Shown: positions 1 through 6,711, counted from the stretch's first letter. The stretch is 9,179 nucleotides of DNA from Eubacteriales Family XIII. Incertae Sedis bacterium (GCA_031283865.1 JAITAX010000068.1:1-9179); one strand, 5' to 3'. A program made the numbers and translations. Notes: generated from the letters alone by a model not told the origin.

Positions 1-138
1 TATCTTTACATCGTCAACATCGAGCATTGCTACTTCGTCGCGGACAGGCTGGACATCTCCGTCGCCACGCAGATACCGCATCCGCACGGCCACGGTTCGC
101 CTATTATTTGCAATATGAAAGATTGGGTATTGAAATAA
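1..138 (+). CDS. C-terminal end of an ABC transporter substrate-binding protein (family 5, nickel/peptide type), partial
   Basis: The first 45 codons form an open frame ending in TAA at 136-138; the gene starts outside the window. The product would be the extracytoplasmic binding protein that hands a nickel-like metal complex or peptide to the permeases encoded just downstream. Visible features are an EHCYFVADRLD segment, a histidine-rich HPHGHG motif (79-96) and a final NMKDWVLK, which resembles the end of family 5 solute-binding proteins (NikA/DppA/OppA group). The assignment leans on position: the next four genes are exactly the two permeases and two ATPases of such a system, and the first begins 18 bases after this stop. 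The histidine cluster is compatible with a metal ligand, but only the tail is visible, so the substrate is inference. Lipoprotein signal and ligand-binding lobes cannot be checked. Confidence 0.72.
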   Translation, partial: YLYIVNIEHCYFVADRLDISVATQIPHPHGHGSPIICNMKDWVLK

Positions 139-156
139 AAATTTAAAGGAGTAACC

Positions 157-1146
157 ATGCACACGGCCCGACCGAAATACATTGCGAGCATCGCGGGCAG
201 GATGCTGCTGCTGCTCTTTCTCGTGAGCATCCTGTCTTTCACGCTGATCGTCAAGGCGCCGATCGATCCGCTCCTGTCCTATGTCGGCGCGGAATCGACG
301 CTTTCAGAGGAGGCCAAGGCGGAAATCGCGCGGCACTGGGGCCTTGACGCGCCCCTGCCCGCGCGCTACGCGACCTGGGTGAAGAACCTGCTGCACGGCG
401 ATTTGGGCATGTCCGTCACCTACAAGCGCCCCGTGCGCAGCGTGATCGGGGAGCGCTTTTCCTATTCCGTCGTGCTGATGCTGCTCGCGTGGGTTTTCTC
501 GGGTCTGCTCGGCTACGCCGCGGGCATATTCGCGGGCTTTCGGCGGGGCGGACTCGCGGACAGGGGGATCAAGCTGTTCTGTCTCGTCCTGCAGTCCGCG
601 CCCACATTCTGGCTGGGGCTTTTGATCCTCAGCTTCTTCTCGGTGAAACTCGGTCTCTTCCCTTTCGGCATGGCGGTTCCCGCAGGCAAGCTCGTTTCGG
701 AGATCACCTTGGGCGACAGGATTCATCATCTGATCCTGCCGCTGTTCACACTCACGATTGTGAGCATAGGCAAGATCACGCTCTTCACGCGGCAGAAGCT
801 GATCGAGATCATGAACAGCGACTACATCCTGTTCGCGCGGGCGCGCGGCGAGAGCGACCGGCAGCTCGTGTTCCGGCATATCCTGCGCAACACGGCGCTG
901 CCCGCCGTGACCCTGCAATTCTCGTCGTTCAGTGAGCTGTTCGGCGGCATGGCGCTCGCGGAAACGGTCTTTTCCTATCCCGGCGTCGGGACGGCGACGA
1001 CGGCCGCCGCCCTGAACGGCGACGCGCCGCTCTTGCTCGGCATCGCCCTCATCAGCGCGCTGTTCGTGTTTTCGGGCAATCTGATCGCGAACATCCTCTA
1101 CGGCGTCGTCGATCCGAGGCTGCGGGAGGGAGGCGACTATGTTTGA
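157..1146 (+). CDS. ABC transporter permease, NikB/DppB-like
   Basis: This 329-residue inner-membrane protein is the first of two channel subunits of a nickel/peptide-family importer. Six hydrophobic segments can be read at about residues 14-33, 103-127, 138-165, 190-209, 253-275 and 291-316. The cytoplasmic coupling (EAA) loop lies at about 226-250 (FARARGESDRQLVFRHILRN, then LPA), which is where the ATPases dock. The N-terminal DPLLSYVG and the region ending in HGDLGMSV (80-87) are typical of the DppB/NikB family, and the length is normal. The start is ATG 157, preceded by AAAGGAG at 145-151. The stop overlaps the next gene by 8 bases, which implies translational coupling. Nickel rather than dipeptide transport is favoured only by family resemblance and the histidine motif in the upstream binding protein; the substrate is not proven. 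Confidence 0.92.
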   Translation: MHTARPKYIASIAGRMLLLLFLVSILSFTLIVKAPIDPLLSYVGAESTLSEEAKAEIARHWGLDAPLPARYATWVKNLLHGDLGMSVTYKRPVRSVIGERFSYSVVLMLLAWVFSGLLGYAAGIFAGFRRGGLADRGIKLFCLVLQSAPTFWLGLLILSFFSVKLGLFPFGMAVPAGKLVSEITLGDRIHHLILPLFTLTIVSIGKITLFTRQKLIEIMNSDYILFARARGESDRQLVFRHILRNTALPAVTLQFSSFSELFGGMALAETVFSYPGVGTATTAAALNGDAPLLLGIALISALFVFSGNLIANILYGVVDPRLREGGDYV

Positions 1147-1990
1147 GCGAAAAGGGACGCGCGCGCGCTTCGCTCTGAACACGCGGACGCGCGTGACCGT
1201 CTTGATCGCCGTCGCAGCGATCTACCTGCTCGGCGTATTCGTCTGGGGCCTGTTTATGTCCCCGGACGCCTATGCCGTGCATTACGCCGATAAATTCACC
1301 CCGCCGGGGGGCAAGTACCTGTTCGGCGCCGACTTCATGGGCCGCAACATGTTCTTCCGCTGCGTCAAGGGTTTGTCTGTAAGTCTCGTGATCGGCGTGA
1401 TCGCTTCGCTGGTAAGCTCCGTGATCGGCCTCGTGTTCGGCGTCGCCTCCGCGACGGCGGGCGGGCGTTTCGACAAATTCATCCTGCTGTGCGTGGACTG
1501 CTGCATGGGCCTGCCGCACCTCGTGCTGCTCATCTTGATCTCCTACATGCTCGGTCGCGGCGCGCGCGGCGTGCTGCTCGGCGTCGCGCTCACGCACTGG
1601 CCGGAGCTGACGCGGCTCGTGCGCGCGGAGGTCCTGCAGCTTCGCACAACGCACTACGTGCAGGCGGCCTACCGCATGGGCAAGTCGCGTTTCCGCGTCG
1701 CGTGGGACCACATGCTGCCCCACGTCCTCCCCGTGTACATCGTCGGGCTTGTGCTGCTCTTCCCGCACGCCGTCATGCACGAGGCGTCGATCACCTTTCT
1801 CGGCTTCGGCCTGCCCGCCGAAACGCCGGCGATCGGCGTGATCCTCGCGGAATCTATGCGGCACATCGCGACGGGGAAGTGGTGGCTCGCGCTCTTCCCG
1901 GGGCTGATGCTAATCATCGCCGTCATCCTCTTTGACGTGATCGGCGAGAATCTGAAGAGGCTGCTGAACCCGGACAGCGGGAACGAATAG
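1139..1990 (+). CDS. ABC transporter permease, NikC/DppC-like
   Basis: This 283-residue protein is the second membrane subunit of the importer and would pair with the upstream permease. After a short positively charged N-terminus, the first transmembrane segment is at about 18-40. Then comes the family hallmark LFGADFMGRNMFFR (61-74), which corresponds to the LGTDxxGRD motif of DppC/NikC. Further hydrophobic segments are at about 79-104, 115-138, 142-155, 200-220 and 250-268. The EAA coupling loop is at about 176-197 (QAAYRMGKSRFRVAWDHMLP). The protein ends with the usual FDVIGENLKRLLNP. The start is ATG 1139, which overlaps the preceding stop by 8 bases and has GGGAGGGAGG just upstream inside the previous gene. 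Length and order match the family. Confidence 0.92.
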   Translation: MFERKGTRARFALNTRTRVTVLIAVAAIYLLGVFVWGLFMSPDAYAVHYADKFTPPGGKYLFGADFMGRNMFFRCVKGLSVSLVIGVIASLVSSVIGLVFGVASATAGGRFDKFILLCVDCCMGLPHLVLLILISYMLGRGARGVLLGVALTHWPELTRLVRAEVLQLRTTHYVQAAYRMGKSRFRVAWDHMLPHVLPVYIVGLVLLFPHAVMHEASITFLGFGLPAETPAIGVILAESMRHIATGKWWLALFPGLMLIIAVILFDVIGENLKRLLNPDSGNE

Positions 1991-2002
1991 GAGGGACGCG
2001 CA

Positions 2003-2938
2003 TTGACTTCGAAAGATACGCCTGTATTGGCGGTGCGGGAATTGCAAATATCTTTCAGCATGTACCGAAAGGGCTTGCGCAAGGAATCGCTGCGCGTCAT
2101 CCGCTCGCTCAGCTTGGATGTGCGAAAGGGGGAGATCGTGGCCGTGGTCGGCTCGAGCGGGGCCGGCAAGAGCCTGCTCGCGCACGCCGTTCTGGGCATA
2201 CTGCCATCGAATGCCGTGACGGAGGGCGAGATCCTCTACAAGGGCGAGACGCTTACGCCCGCACTGCAGCGGAAGTACCGCGGAACGGAGATCGCGCTGA
2301 TCCCGCAGTCCGTGGATTATCTCGATCCGCTCATGCGCGTGGGCAAACAGGCCGCCTGTGCGGGCGGCGGCCCGGAAGCGCAGCGGGCGGCGCGCGCGGC
2401 CTTTGCGCGCTACGGCCTTGAACCCCGCGTCGAAAGGCTCTTCCCCTTTCAGCTTTCGGGCGGAATGGCGCGGCGCGTGCTGATCGTGACGGCCGTCGTC
2501 GCAAGGCCCGCGCTGATCATCGCGGACGAACCGACGCCGGGCCTCGGCGCGGAGGCCGCGACGGAAACCCTGCGGCATTTCAGGCAGCTCGCCGACGGCG
2601 GCGCAGCCGTCTTGCTCATCACGCACGACATCGATCTCGCGCTGCACGTTGCGGACCGGATTGCCGTGTTCTACGCAGGAACGACGGCGGAGATTGCGCC
2701 GGCAGAGGATTTCAAGCGGGGGCGGGACGCGCTCAGGCATCCGTACAGCAAGGCTTTCCTCGACGCGCTGCCGCAGAACGCTTTCAAACCGATTGCGGGC
2801 GCGCAGCCCTATGCCGGCCGGCCGCCGCAGGCTTGCCTGTTCGCGGACCGCTGCCCGGAGCGCACAAATGCCTGCGCGGGCGCGGTCGCCATGCGCGCGC
2901 TGCGCGGAGGGGAGGTGCGCTGCATACATGCGACTTGA
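2003..2938 (+). CDS. ABC transporter ATP-binding protein, NikD/DppD-like, TTG start
   Basis: This 311-residue cytoplasmic ATPase is the first of two for the importer. It has Walker A GSSGAGKS (50-57), Q-loop Q102 in IPQSVDYLDPLM, signature LSGGM (151-155), Walker B LIIADE (171-176) and the switch histidine H208. The C-terminal extension from about 269 is the oligopeptide/dipeptide ATPase tail (oligo_HPY type) with four cysteines at 278, 284, 291 and 307 (CLFADRC, then NAC, then VRC). In characterised DppD-type subunits this region can hold an iron-sulfur cluster; whether it does here is inference. The D-loop reads PTPGLGAEA, so the usual aspartate of SALD is missing, a variation that I believe occurs in nickel-type members. 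The start is TTG 2003, chosen because GGAGGGA (1990-1996) sits about 6 bases upstream and no in-frame ATG occurs before the conserved beta strand. The gene begins 12 bases after the permease stop and overlaps the next gene by 11 bases. Confidence 0.9.
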   Translation: MTSKDTPVLAVRELQISFSMYRKGLRKESLRVIRSLSLDVRKGEIVAVVGSSGAGKSLLAHAVLGILPSNAVTEGEILYKGETLTPALQRKYRGTEIALIPQSVDYLDPLMRVGKQAACAGGGPEAQRAARAAFARYGLEPRVERLFPFQLSGGMARRVLIVTAVVARPALIIADEPTPGLGAEAATETLRHFRQLADGGAAVLLITHDIDLALHVADRIAVFYAGTTAEIAPAEDFKRGRDALRHPYSKAFLDALPQNAFKPIAGAQPYAGRPPQACLFADRCPERTNACAGAVAMRALRGGEVRCIHAT

Positions 2939-3545
2939 GGCAAAGCAACTGTCTTTTCGATACGCGAAAGGCGAGCCTCCGATTCTGGAGGACGTCGATC
3001 TGCGCGTGGGCGCGGGGGAGCGCGTCGCCCTCGTGGGTCCGTCGGGCTGCGGCAAAAGCACGCTCGCGCGGATCCTCTCGGGCTATCTCGAACCCTCGGC
3101 GGGCAAGGTTCTGTGGAATGGGAATATTCTCCCGAAAAAAGGATTTTGTCCTGTGCAGCTCATCGGCCAGCATCCCGAGCTGTCCGTGAATCCGCGGCAC
3201 AGGATGTCGAAGATCCTGTGCGAAGCCTATACGCCGGACGCGGACATGATCGCGGCGATGGGGATAGAGTCCGCATGGCTCTCCCGCCGGCCCGGCGAGC
3301 TGTCGGGCGGCGAGCTGCAGCGCTTTTGCATCGCCCGCGCGCTCGCGCCGCAGACGAAATTCCTCGTCTGCGACGAGATCAGCACGATGCTCGACGTGAT
3401 TACGCAGGCGCAGATCTGGGAACTGCTCTTGCGCGCGACGGAAAGGCGCGGCCTTGGCCTGCTCGTGATTACGCACAACCGCGCTCTGGCGGGCCGCGTC
3501 TGCGAGCGCGTAGTCAGCCTGCCCGAAATCAATTGTGCATTATGA
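2928..3545 (+). CDS. ABC transporter ATP-binding protein, NikE/DppF-like, short C-terminus
   Basis: This 205-residue protein is the second ATPase of the importer. Motifs are Walker A GPSGCGKS (37-44), Q-loop Q81 (IGQHPELSVNPR), signature LSGGE (125-129), Walker B FLVCDE (145-150), D-loop MLD (154-156) and switch histidine H183 (VITHN). All catalytic positions are present. The start is ATG 2928, with GGAGGGGAGG at 2907-2916; the frame is open upstream to 2649, but that extension has no family resemblance. NikE/DppF/CntF proteins usually run to about 250 residues or more, so this one lacks the C-terminal part. It stops soon after VCERVVSLPE, and its last residues NCAL and the TGA are encoded by an AATTGTG-type heptamer array (3531-3565). 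The end may therefore have been replaced by repeat insertion, though the nucleotide-binding domain is intact and the protein is probably functional. Confidence 0.88.
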   Translation: MRLEAKQLSFRYAKGEPPILEDVDLRVGAGERVALVGPSGCGKSTLARILSGYLEPSAGKVLWNGNILPKKGFCPVQLIGQHPELSVNPRHRMSKILCEAYTPDADMIAAMGIESAWLSRRPGELSGGELQRFCIARALAPQTKFLVCDEISTMLDVITQAQIWELLLRATERRGLGLLVITHNRALAGRVCERVVSLPEINCAL

Positions 3546-3565
3546 ATTGTGAATTGCGAATTGCA
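3531..3565 (+). repeat. Five-unit heptamer tandem repeat (AATTGTG type)
   Basis: Five 7-base units follow each other without gaps: AATTGTG, CATTATG, AATTGTG, AATTGCG, AATTGCA. The array straddles the stop codon of the ATPase gene and is AT-rich in otherwise GC-rich surroundings. Dispersed heptamer arrays of this AATTNNG kind are known as short tandemly repeated sequences in several bacterial groups. No inverted repeats or transposase are seen next to it. Confidence 0.75.
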
Positions 3566-3664
3566 AAACACCAAGCCCCCGGCCCCGAAATAAGCAAATT
3601 CTGCAAGAGGTCTGAACTGTAACCCCCTCCTTGCGACGCTGTTTTTCCAATAGGCGAAATGCGC

Positions 3665-3694
3665 TTGCATATTGCGTCTGCCTTGATGTATAAT
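3665..3694 (+). promoter_or_regulatory. Candidate sigma-A promoter for the small ORF and glycosyltransferase
   Basis: A perfect -10 box TATAAT (3689-3694) lies 18 bases after TTGCAT (3665-3670), which keeps only the TTG of the -35 consensus. Transcription would begin near 3701, giving a leader of about 30 bases before the ribosome binding site at 3723-3728. The rest of the 3566-3732 stretch shows no ORF with family resemblance and no convincing terminator for the importer operon. Confidence 0.55.
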
Positions 3695-3732
3695 TGATTT
3701 GCGGATTTCAGTTTGCGCCCGCGGGAGGAAAA

Positions 3733-3849
3733 ATGGAAAAAACATATCGCATACGCATACATCAAGACAAGGATACGGGGACATACCGGGCCTCATGCCC
3801 CATGTTGCTGCTCAAAGGTTCAATCAAAACTAAATGGGGGAATATATGA
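3733..3849 (+). pseudogene. Small 38-aa ORF with a HicB-like N-terminus, probably a remnant or leader peptide
   Basis: The ORF starts at ATG 3733 behind GGGAGG (3723-3728) and ends in a TGA that overlaps the glycosyltransferase start as ATGA (3846-3849). Its first 25 residues or so, with TYRIRIHQDKDTGTYRASCP, resemble the first two strands of HicB-type antitoxins (pattern: Y-x-V-x-I-x-x-D-x-x-x-G-x-Y-x-A-x-C-P). After CPMLL the resemblance stops: the expected PGC turn, the EEALxNIKEAI helix and the DNA-binding domain are missing. No hicA-like gene is visible beside it. Because it has a good ribosome binding site and the overlap is exact, it may still be translated and couple translation to the next gene. 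HicB resemblance is by eye only. It could also be an unrelated leader ORF. Confidence 0.45.
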
Positions 3850-6263
3850 AGATCTCCGTGTGCTGGATTGCAAAAAACGAGGAATTTAACATCGCGCGCT
3901 CCATCAACAGCGTGAAAGATTTTGTGGATGAGATGATCGTGGTGGACACGGGTTCTGCGGACAGGACGGTTGAGGTCGCGGCTGCGCTCGGCGCGCGCGT
4001 GGAGCATTTCGAGTGGATCGACGACTTTGCGGCCGCGCGGAATTACGCCATTTCTTTCTCTACGGGGGATGTCGTCATCTGCCCCGACGCGGACATGTGG
4101 TTCGAGCCTCCTTTTGGCAAGCGCCATCGCGACCGCATTGCGCAGGAATTGAAATTCCCGCACGCGGAGGCTGTCGCGCTGAAGCTGACGGACATCGACA
4201 CGGCCACGGGCGTCGCGATCAATGAGCTGTTCGGCACATACGTGTTCAAGAAAGCGCCGGACATCGCCTATTTCGATCCGATCCATGAATCGCTGCGGCA
4301 CGCCAACGGGAATTACCTGAATACCCGCTACGCTTTGGATTTGAACGTCAACCACTCCGGCTACTCGCCTGCGCTCCTGCCGCAGAAAGCCAAGAGAAAC
4401 ATGGAGATGCTGAAGAAAGCCGCCGAGCGCGAGCTTGAAGAGCAGGGTTCGCATCGCCCCCTTACCGACTTTTACCTCATGCGCGAGAATATATTTCTGA
4501 ATGACTTCGACGGCGCGCTGGAGAGTTTTTTTGCCCTGCACAGGCAGCCCAAGCGGATCAAGGAGATGTTGAATTTTTTCACGCTCGCCTCCACATATTT
4601 TTTCCTCGGCATCCGCGTGGCTTTCATCAAGCGATACGACGTGAGCCGCAGGGATATCCGGGAGAACCTCGTGGGCCTCATGAAGAAGCTGCTGCCCGAT
4701 TACGGCGGCACGGACATCATCGAACTCCTGTATCAGGCGAGCTTCGACATGAAAGAGGATCTGTTTTTGGAGGGCGTCGACGCGGTATTGCAGGGTTTTG
4801 ACGCGAAATCGCCGCGGCACGACAGCGAATCGATCCGCTCTTTCTGCTTCCTCTGTTCCAGAGCCGCAAGCATAGAATGGACGCGCGGCCGGCTCGCGAA
4901 AGCCTTTGAATACTGTGTGGCGCGCATGAAAGTCACGGATGTATTTGAAGAAAAGACCTTTTCCATATTGTTTTCCTGCATAAAGGGCCAGCCGGAATCG
5001 GAGATCATCCTCTTCCTGAACACGCTCTTTGATTACAGCGTACCCGTCAAGGCGCACGCCCTCGCGGAGGGCCTGCAGCACGACGGCTTACAAGTGATCT
5101 TCTCCTACTACGTAATGCAGCAGATCAAGCTCGGCGTCGCGGCAAAAAAGCATTTCCTGCAGCTCTTGATCCTGAACGGCAATTATGAAGAGGCCATCGA
5201 GCGCGCGCTGTCCCTCGAAGAGGACAACGGCGATCCGAATTTGATACCGGACATGATCTTCTTCGCCGTATTTTGCTCCGGCGATCCGGCGCTCTGCGAG
5301 CGCTATAAGGAGAAGCTCACCGACGCGGGCCGCGCGATCATGGAGGCGTACAACGCGGGCGAGCAGGTGGCGCCGGCCGCGCTGTACATACCGAGCGTCC
5401 TGTACAGCTATTACAAGAACATCGCCTTTCTCGCAGGTTTGGAGAAAGCCTCCGTCTTCTTGGAAATGTTCTCGCAGGCGCCGGGGGTTTGCTTCATGGC
5501 AGAGGGCAAGTATTTCGTTGAAAACGACCTGTTTTCAAGGGTGCCGCATTCGGATTATTTCTATGGAATGGACGAAGAGAATGCCACGTCGCGGGAGCTT
5601 CTGATGATCTCGCTGCTGCGAACGGGCGAGTTTGAAAACGCGCTGCTTCGCGTGAAAGAAGCGATGGACGCGTACAGGATAGATCAAAATCTGCTGAACC
5701 ATCTGCAGGCCCTCACGCACTGCGGCTCGGAGCGGGTCGCGGCGGAGGCCAAGGCGCTGTATGATCGGCATATAGCGATCTACGACGAATATGTGGACAT
5801 AGACGATCTCCGCCGGACGGGGCAGGCTTTCGACGATTTCAAGAAGCGCGACAAGCAACGATTCGTCTCGCTCACGGCGGACGCTTTCGAGGCGGCGATA
5901 GAGTCCGACGACAAGATTGCGACCCACATCACGCACCTGATCGCGCTGGAGCAGGGGGCGAAGATCTACGAAAGCAAGGGGATGGACGCGATGGCGCTGC
6001 ACTGCTTCATGCGCCTGCGCAGTTGCGGCTACAAATCGAAACAGACGACGGAAAATCTCGCGCGGCTCTTCGGACAACTCGGAAATAAGACCCTCTCCCG
6101 CCGGCTTCAAGCTGCCGCCGACAGTATGCCTGAGACGCCGGATGAGGATTTCGTGGATGCCCTGCCGCTGTTCGGCACGGGGGATAAGGGCGCGGGACCC
6201 GCGCCCGGCGAGGGTGCGAAAGCGTTCGCCGGGTCGAAGCGCGGACCGAAGAGGGTTCACTGA
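3846..6263 (+). CDS. Family 2 glycosyltransferase with a large helical C-terminal region
   Basis: This 805-residue protein begins with a GT-A fold glycosyltransferase family 2 domain (about 1-185). Motifs are MKISVCWIAKNEE, the nucleotide-binding VVDTGSADRT (32-41), FAAARN (61-66), the metal-binding DAD (81-83, in CPDADMW), IHE (146-148) and NHSGY (169-173) followed by KAKRNMEML. This pattern matches the group that includes TPR-linked transferases and SunS-like enzymes, which move a sugar from a nucleotide sugar to a protein or surface acceptor. Residues 185-770 look almost wholly alpha-helical with TPR-like pairs (for example NGNYEEAIERALSLE and TGEFENALLRVKEAM), suiting acceptor binding. 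The last 36 residues are low-complexity, rich in Gly, Ala, Pro and Lys. No signal peptide or membrane segment is seen, so it should be cytoplasmic. The start is ATG 3846, which keeps the canonical N-terminus and has GGGGGA at 3836-3841; an in-frame ATG at 3834 has no ribosome site. Sugar and acceptor are unknown, and no other glycosylation gene is nearby. Confidence 0.88.
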   Translation: MKISVCWIAKNEEFNIARSINSVKDFVDEMIVVDTGSADRTVEVAAALGARVEHFEWIDDFAAARNYAISFSTGDVVICPDADMWFEPPFGKRHRDRIAQELKFPHAEAVALKLTDIDTATGVAINELFGTYVFKKAPDIAYFDPIHESLRHANGNYLNTRYALDLNVNHSGYSPALLPQKAKRNMEMLKKAAERELEEQGSHRPLTDFYLMRENIFLNDFDGALESFFALHRQPKRIKEMLNFFTLASTYFFLGIRVAFIKRYDVSRRDIRENLVGLMKKLLPDYGGTDIIELLYQASFDMKEDLFLEGVDAVLQGFDAKSPRHDSESIRSFCFLCSRAASIEWTRGRLAKAFEYCVARMKVTDVFEEKTFSILFSCIKGQPESEIILFLNTLFDYSVPVKAHALAEGLQHDGLQVIFSYYVMQQIKLGVAAKKHFLQLLILNGNYEEAIERALSLEEDNGDPNLIPDMIFFAVFCSGDPALCERYKEKLTDAGRAIMEAYNAGEQVAPAALYIPSVLYSYYKNIAFLAGLEKASVFLEMFSQAPGVCFMAEGKYFVENDLFSRVPHSDYFYGMDEENATSRELLMISLLRTGEFENALLRVKEAMDAYRIDQNLLNHLQALTHCGSERVAAEAKALYDRHIAIYDEYVDIDDLRRTGQAFDDFKKRDKQRFVSLTADAFEAAIESDDKIATHITHLIALEQGAKIYESKGMDAMALHCFMRLRSCGYKSKQTTENLARLFGQLGNKTLSRRLQAAADSMPETPDEDFVDALPLFGTGDKGAGPAPGEGAKAFAGSKRGPKRVH
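6204..6233. other. Strong hairpin with GAAA loop in the 3' end of the glycosyltransferase gene
   Basis: CCCGGCGA (6204-6211) pairs perfectly with TCGCCGGG (6226-6233), and the interior contains GC-GAAA-GC. There is no T-run on either strand, so it is not a standard intrinsic terminator. It lies where the convergent glycosyltransferase and secG transcripts meet, which have only 25 bases between their stops, so it could stabilise or help end either transcript. Confidence 0.35.
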
Positions 6264-6288
6264 CGGGGTTTCCGCGCGGCGGCCGAAC

Positions 6289-6522
6289 TCAGCGATCCAG
6301 CGCCACAAGCGCCAAGGAAGCCGCGATGAAGACGATTGCGCCGACCGTGGTGATTCGGCTCAGTATGGCTTCATAACCCCTGCTTTTCTTCTTGCCGAAC
6401 AACTGTTCCGCGCCGCCGCCGATCGCACCCGAGAGGCCCGCGCTGTTGCCCGATTGGAGCAGTATGCTGCCGATCAGCACCAAACTCGCCAGCGCGAGCA
6501 GTATCATCAATGTAATCTTCAT
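6289..6522 (-). CDS. secG: Protein translocase subunit SecG
   Basis: This 77-residue protein is the small SecG subunit of the SecYEG protein-export channel in the cytoplasmic membrane. It has two hydrophobic helices (about 3-22 and 55-74) joined by the conserved loop LLQSGNSAGLSGAIGGGAEQ and LFGKKKSRG, followed by EAILSRIT. This is the standard SecG pattern (QxGxxxGLSGAxxGGxxxxFG, then K-rich, then LxRxT), and the length is typical. The start is the ATG at 6522-6520, with a perfect AGGAGGT (6529-6535 on the minus strand) 6 bases away. A longer open frame upstream has no SecG resemblance. In many Bacillota secG lies before rnr and smpB; here the gene downstream is the convergent glycosyltransferase, so it stands alone. 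A strong promoter at 6602-6630 supports a single-gene unit. Confidence 0.95.
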   Translation of the reverse strand: MKITLMILLALASLVLIGSILLQSGNSAGLSGAIGGGAEQLFGKKKSRGYEAILSRITTVGAIVFIAASLALVALDR

Positions 6523-6601
6523 AAAGACACCTCCTGTTTTTCGATGCGGTTCCGTCCGAAAAGGAACGCGGCGCTGCGCTTTCCCCGTCGAACGCTTTTT
6601 G

Positions 6602-6630
6602 ATTCTACCACAAAACACGTGCGCTTGCAA
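6602..6630 (-). promoter_or_regulatory. secG promoter with extended -10
   Basis: Read on the minus strand: TTGCAA (6630-6625), a 17-base spacer, then TAGAAT (6607-6602), with a TGG just before the -10 giving the extended TGn element. Transcription would start near 6595, leaving a leader of about 72 bases before the secG ATG. The leader contains a small GTTCC/GGAAC inverted repeat of doubtful stability. Confidence 0.75.
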
Positions 6631-6668
6631 GGGACTTTGCGGCTGTTCCTCAAATTTCCTTGTGCGCA

Positions 6669-6698
6669 ACGCCCGCAAGGTTCACGCCCGCAAGGTTG
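6669..6698 (+). repeat. Two tandem 15-base repeats
   Basis: ACGCCCGCAAGGTTC (6669-6683) is followed directly by ACGCCCGCAAGGTTG (6684-6698), identical at 14 of 15 positions. The repeat lies just upstream of the promoter of the stalk-domain gene and could be an operator for that gene or a simple duplication. Confidence 0.7.
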
Positions 6699-6711
6699 AA
6701 AATTTTATATC

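Noticed and set aside
304..1182. Long minus-strand open frame opposite the first permease
   Set aside because: It is Arg-, Glu- and Gln-rich with no domain pattern and lies wholly opposite a clear permease; this is a usual by-product of GC-rich codon bias.
2649..2927. Upstream extension of the second ATPase
   Set aside because: It lies inside the first ATPase gene in another frame and is Arg-rich without similarity; ATG 2928 has a good ribosome site and starts at the first conserved strand.
1910..3061. 383-codon minus-strand open frame opposite the first ATPase
   Set aside because: The plus strand here has all ABC ATPase motifs. The minus frame is low-complexity, Arg- and Ala-rich, with no recognisable domain.
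3834..3845. Upstream ATG for the glycosyltransferase
   Set aside because: It has no ribosome binding site, and the GGGGGA between it and ATG 3846 fits the later start, which also gives the canonical MKISVCWIAKNEE.
3762..5081. 439-codon minus-strand open frame opposite the glycosyltransferase
   Set aside because: It has no ribosome binding site or domain resemblance, and the plus strand encodes a complete set of family 2 glycosyltransferase motifs.
6142..6699. 185-codon plus-strand frame across the glycosyltransferase end and secG
   Set aside because: It overlaps two well-supported genes on both strands and has no family pattern.
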